From the NCBI GenBank assembly GCA_038501625.1, contig JAZAYU010000010.1, positions 1,984,001 to 2,048,000 on the forward strand: 64,000 nt of DNA, given 5' to 3'. Both the position numbers and the translations under genes were made by a program. The notes under the pieces were generated by a model that saw nothing but the letters and a program-made list of their open reading frames with translations, was not told the origin of the DNA and ran no database searches. This document shows positions 59,990 through 64,000 of the stretch, one piece after another (the stretch's first letter is position 1; each line of letters opens with the position of its first letter). This stretch comes from Corbicula japonica. Its lineage: Eukaryota; Mollusca; Bivalvia; Venerida; Cyrenidae.

Positions 59990-60195
59990 TAATATTAGTA
60001 GTAGCAATATAGTTGACATTAGCATTTTAATATTAGTAGTATTTACATGAACATTTTAATATTAGTATTAGCAATAAAGTTAACAATAATATTTTAATAT
60101 TATTAGTATTTACATGAACATTTTAATATTTATAGTAGCAATATAGTTAACGTGAATATTTTAATATTAGCAGTAACAATATAATAACATTTTAA
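59990..60195. repeat. AT-rich degenerate tandem repeat
   Basis: Repeats of a unit with CATTTTAATATTAGTAG and GCAATATAGTTAAC, roughly 35-70 bp. Confidence 0.7.
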
Positions 60196-60265
60196 GTTTC
60201 ATTGTTATGAAAATAATAAAATATAATTAACTTATTTTTGATCCACTACACTTAGTGAAAACTAA

Positions 60266-60510
60266 TCAACCCTTTACTCCATGGGATATGGCTGTTATCC
60301 CAATGGTGAACAGTGTAGATCCTGATTAGCCAGAACATCTGTGCTCTCTGATCAGGATCTACACTGTTCACTTTAGATTCATTAGGTTATTTCTAAGTAA
60401 GAAACAACCAATATAAATCCAGAGCTGATGGCATGGATGTGCCAGATGATCAGGATCTAGGAGAGTCATACACACTTGAAAAACTCCATATAAATGGACT
60501 AAAGTGTCAA
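60266..60510 (+). mobile_element. Family A element, diverged full length
   Basis: TCAACCCTTTACTCCATGGG to GGACTAAAGTGTCAA with the spacer TTAGGTTATTTCTAAGT. Confidence 0.8.
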
Positions 60511-61059
60511 CTAATATAATATCAATATAACACATTTTTGATCTTTGACAGCAATTGATAATTATTTGACTATCTAATAAAATCTTTTTGGCAAGCCAAT
60601 AGATAAAACCACAAATCACTATTAGCTGGCCTTAGATAAAAGCTTTGCAGTAGGCTTGGGCTTATCAGGTGTCTTATCATGGGCCGGTCAGTTATGAAAT
60701 CTGACCGATGGTGTGGCTGATTGAGCATTATGGCCAGGTAATGGTCAATAGATCAGATAGGCTGGACATACCCTGCTACCTGTCAGAGGTATGATTAGTT
60801 AATAGATACTGAATTTGATAGGCTTTTCTTTCTTCTGTCCAGTTTTATGGCAGGAGTCTGAGTTAATTTCAAAGCTTTTAGAAGAATAAAGATGCTGTTA
60901 ATTGTGCCCATGTTTTTAAGTTTTATTGCCAATGTTGGAAATGATTTTTATACTAAGAAGAAGACTGCAGTCTGTCAAAATCTTTCTCTAAATGCTCTTT
61001 AATTATGTCCAGAACTTTCTATTATTTTCTGCAGATTTTTACAAATATAAATGTTTTAA

Positions 61060-61748
61060 GGGCCTGCCACACTCCTCCCAATTCTATTCATCGATAAAAA
61101 GAAAATTATCAAAATCTCAATAACGGCAAAATGCTGTTAAATGAAACTTTGCACAAGTGTATGTTGTTAATGTATCTTTATTTTACAGATGGTAAGACAT
61201 ATTAGAAAAGTAAAGAAAAATAGCGAGATATAAAAATTCCCTCAACTTCTATTTACATAAATTCACAAAAACTATAGAATACAAAACATCATTTTAAATG
61301 CCCACATGAGTAATATGATACTGACAACAATTTATTGTGTCCTCATGATTGACCTATGTAAACTTTACGAGATATTAGTAAAAGTGTGTTTGACCTTCAA
61401 TTTCCTGGTCGCGTAAACGGATGACAATCACTGATTTCTCTTTTAATAGTTGAACTTTTTTTACAAAGTGCACAACATTTTCTTGTCAGTATCATTGCGC
61501 TCACGAGGGAATTTGAAGTTATGTTCTGCATCGCCTAGTTTTTGTGAATTTATGTAAATAGAATTCAAGGAATTTTTAGGTCTAGCTTTGTTTCTTTACT
61601 TTTCTATTTTGTCTTACTGTATGCAAAATAAAGATACATTAGTAACCTTCATTTGTGCAAAGTTTCATTGAATGGCATTTTGTCATTACTGAGATTTGAT
61701 GATTTTTATTTTATCGAAGAATAGGATTGGGAGGAGTGTGGCGATGCC
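61060..61748. mobile_element. Long-TIR element with TTAA target
   Basis: The first about 210 bp (from GGGCCTGCCACACTCCTCCC) are repeated inverted at the end (GGGAGGAGTGTGGCGATGCC) with scattered changes. TTAA flanks both sides (61056-61059 and 61749-61752). No open frame; probably Kolobok- or piggyBac-type, inferred from TTAA only. Confidence 0.85.
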
Positions 61749-62127
61749 TTAAGTACTAAGTACAGTGTCTGTCAAATATGCAGATTTCTACTTTCAGTTT
61801 GAACCAGGAAGTAAGTTTTCCTTAAATTTCTTGAAAACCCTAACATTATTTTGACGAATTGGCACTAAACATTGTAGACTAGCATATTCTTATTTTCTTT
61901 TGTTTTAGTATGTATTGGTAATTAGAACATGAATTAGACTAACTTGAGCTTGCACACATTTACAACATCCATAGCTAAATACATTTCTTTACTAAAATCT
62001 AGGTGGCAATAAGTATTTCCCCCAAAATTTATTTTGAAATTTTAGCTAGTTTTCGCCATTTGCAATGTTTGCAACCTCTAAGAGGCATGACATCCAACTG
62101 CGGATCATGATACCGGTACACTATATT

Positions 62128-63374
62128 CAGACCTACCAACTCTCCCGTATTTTGCGGGATACTCCCGAATTTATGTTAGATTTCCGAACTCCCGGAAAAA
62201 CTATACAATCTCCCGAAATCTGGTTTTCCCCATGCAATTTTAGGTTAAGGCAGAATTTCCTTTCGTTTTCTTCGTTGTCTTCGTATATTCAGTCAGGATT
62301 CTCCCCAGCGGGAGCGCTACGCTTTGATCTCAAAATTGTACATCCGCTGCATGCTTTAATTATCCGCTGATGTCATACTGTTTATTGAAAAACCAAGTTA
62401 ACACGTGTCTCCTCTCAAAATTAGCCTTGGGCTACTTCCCCCATAAAGAAATTGTCACTGAACGGCCATTGTTCACACAAATCATTGTCCAATGGACGAA
62501 TAAAGTGTGGGTAAGAAGGGGTTAAAGACCAATTTTTGGCACCTGAAAATTTAACCGCATTTTGCAAATAATTCAGGTTTTAGATGTCAGAAATCACACT
62601 TATCTATCAAATAATCAGGGCTAAAATTAGTTAAAATAATGAAACTTTTTAATTTTCTTCTCGATTTTATATTATTTTTGTTGACAGATTGTTGTTGTTG
62701 TTGTTGCTGCTGTTGTCGAGGATCGTGATTAACTTGAGGAAATAACATTTATGAATTTTAAGATGGTTTCAAGTGTAAAACACTGTAAAATATGTAAAGA
62801 TTTGTTGATCTGTTTATTTTAAGACGTTCTTGAGTGTTTCATTTTGGAATGAAACACTAATTGAAAGAAAAATAATAAAGTAATTCGTTTTCGCGACCAT
62901 GCTTTACAAGTAACAGAAGACATCTTAAGTAAATTGCAATTTTATTTATCCGTGCTATATAATTAGTTTTGAAACACATTTACCCTGTCCAAATTACCAG
63001 CCACAGTTTGTGGAATAGATTGATTTCACTAAATATTTAGTTTAAGTCTCCAAACTGATGATACTGTAGCAGCATAATAAGGATCCCCAGACCTCTTGCT
63101 TTACAAAAACCTTTTAACTTCTACTTCAAAAATTAGAAACAGATACATGTATATCTTATCATATAACTGAATTAATATATAAAAGATCCATATTTGTCTT
63201 AAATTCATTAAAATATCAGGTGTTTTATTGCATTTGAATATTAATTTCTTATTCTAAATTGTACCAAATCTACACAACTAAATTTGATACAATAACTTCC
63301 TGGTTTTGTGTGTCGCGAAAGGCAAGTCGCGAAAAAATCTCCCTCATTGGGATTTGAAAAAGTTGGCAGGTCTG
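62128..63374. mobile_element. hAT-like nonautonomous element
   Basis: The ends CAGACCTACCAACTCT and AAAGTTGGCAGGTCTG are inverted. CTATATT(C) lies directly outside both, a 7-8 bp target duplication as expected for hAT elements. A 101-codon open frame near the left end has no recognised domain. A TTG microsatellite lies within. Confidence 0.78.
62692..62715. repeat. (TTG)n microsatellite
   Basis: A short TTG/CTG run inside the hAT-like element. Confidence 0.85.
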
Positions 63375-64000
63375 CTATATTCAAAATCCCATGAGTATGC
63401 AGAATCAAATGGCCATGAACCTCAAATTTTAATTTCACAACACTGAACGCTGAGAGTCACTGAGTGTGACACATAACCTTAAAGAACTAAATGGCAAAAA
63501 TAGATAAGTTCGAACCAAAATACAACAGGCCTTGTTAGTGCTTTCCTAAAAAATTCCTCTTGATGCCTGATTGCATTCTGATAAGGCGTATCAGGTGTAA
63601 ACATCTCCAGAGGCTTTACTTACTAATCACCTTGCTGACAGCCAGGTAACACTGGTCACTTTCATCTTGTATCATCTTGTATATACTGTCAACAGGCCTG
63701 TCAGAGCTGTACTAACTAGATGAGATTGGCACTAGGTCTGGTAATCAACTCAATCTACAGAGAGGGCAAACAGACAATCTGCTGCTCCAACATTGTGGCT
63801 TTCTTAGCCTCAATTCTGGAGAGCACAGCTTATTATAAGCATTCTTCCTTTCTTTACTAGTTTTGTGACATCTGAACTCATTGACAGGACAAACAATATT
63901 TACTAAATGACATCTTTCATTCAGTTGCGCTCAGCCCTGAGGCTAGGCAGCTTGGAAAGTATATGCATTTCCAATACTGCCCATGAACAGGCTGAATCAA

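Larger units (their letters stand above)
27473..64000 (-). other. SoxD: SoxD 5' intron / upstream region
   Basis: Everything right of the N-terminal exon. No second gene is supported. Because the exon begins at a splice acceptor, part or all of this is 5' intron with noncoding exons I cannot pinpoint. Besides the listed elements, 27500-29150, 29860-32090, 32260-32950, 41060-41570, 46660-47980, 50870-52020, 54210-55490, 56940-58010 and 58950-60240 are AT-rich DNA in which I find no further structure apart from the repeats listed inside them. Scattered open frames of 60-100 codons there have no recognisable similarity. Confidence 0.6.

Overview
The window reads as AT-rich animal (metazoan) nuclear DNA, probably from a mollusc and most likely a bivalve. 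That placement is inference: it rests on the large number of short inverted-repeat elements, a tRNA-derived SINE with an (AAC)n tail, and a gene of vertebrate-like architecture but diverged sequence. There is no bacterial gene organisation and no rRNA or CRISPR. No tRNA gene stands apart from the SINE head.

Only one protein-coding gene is well supported. It lies on the minus strand and belongs to the SoxD (Sox5/6/13) transcription factor family. Four coding exons can be assigned with compatible splice phases: 27472-26893 (N-terminus and leucine-zipper coiled coil), 10505 or 10490-10397 (glutamine-rich Q-box), 2103-1415 (Ser/Pro-rich linker with a PLNLS CtBP-type motif) and 1004-818 (a counterpart of the second coiled coil). 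The HMG-box exons must lie left of position 1. The Q-box exon also carries an ATG in strong context with promoter-like sequence upstream, so the locus may make a long coiled-coil form and a short form. The 36 kb to the right of 27472 holds no other convincing coding exon. It is read here as the 5' intron or upstream regulatory region of SoxD.

The introns and upstream DNA are densely colonised by small DNA transposons. Family A is a double-hairpin element of about 245 bp flanked by TTAA, with more than 30 full, deleted or decayed copies. Family B is a near-perfect foldback of about 148 bp carrying two opposed CCAAT motifs, with about 11 copies, several inserted inside family A. Family C is a small palindrome of about 75-90 bp. 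Larger single elements, none with a recognisable transposase, are a TA-flanked element nested in a family A copy (36351-37925), a pogo-like element (43113-44331), an element with 25-bp perfect TIRs (48500-49746), nested CCGTA-ended elements (50342-50859), a long-TIR TTAA element (61060-61748) and a hAT-like element (62128-63374). There is one intact SINE with a 13-bp target duplication (58652-58935).

Between repeats lie blocks of higher-complexity sequence. Some are rich in ACAAT/ACAAAG SOX-type cores, notably 39000-39330, 40380-40910 and 46350-46660. They are candidate enhancers or 5' exons, but comparative or transcript data would be needed to show this.
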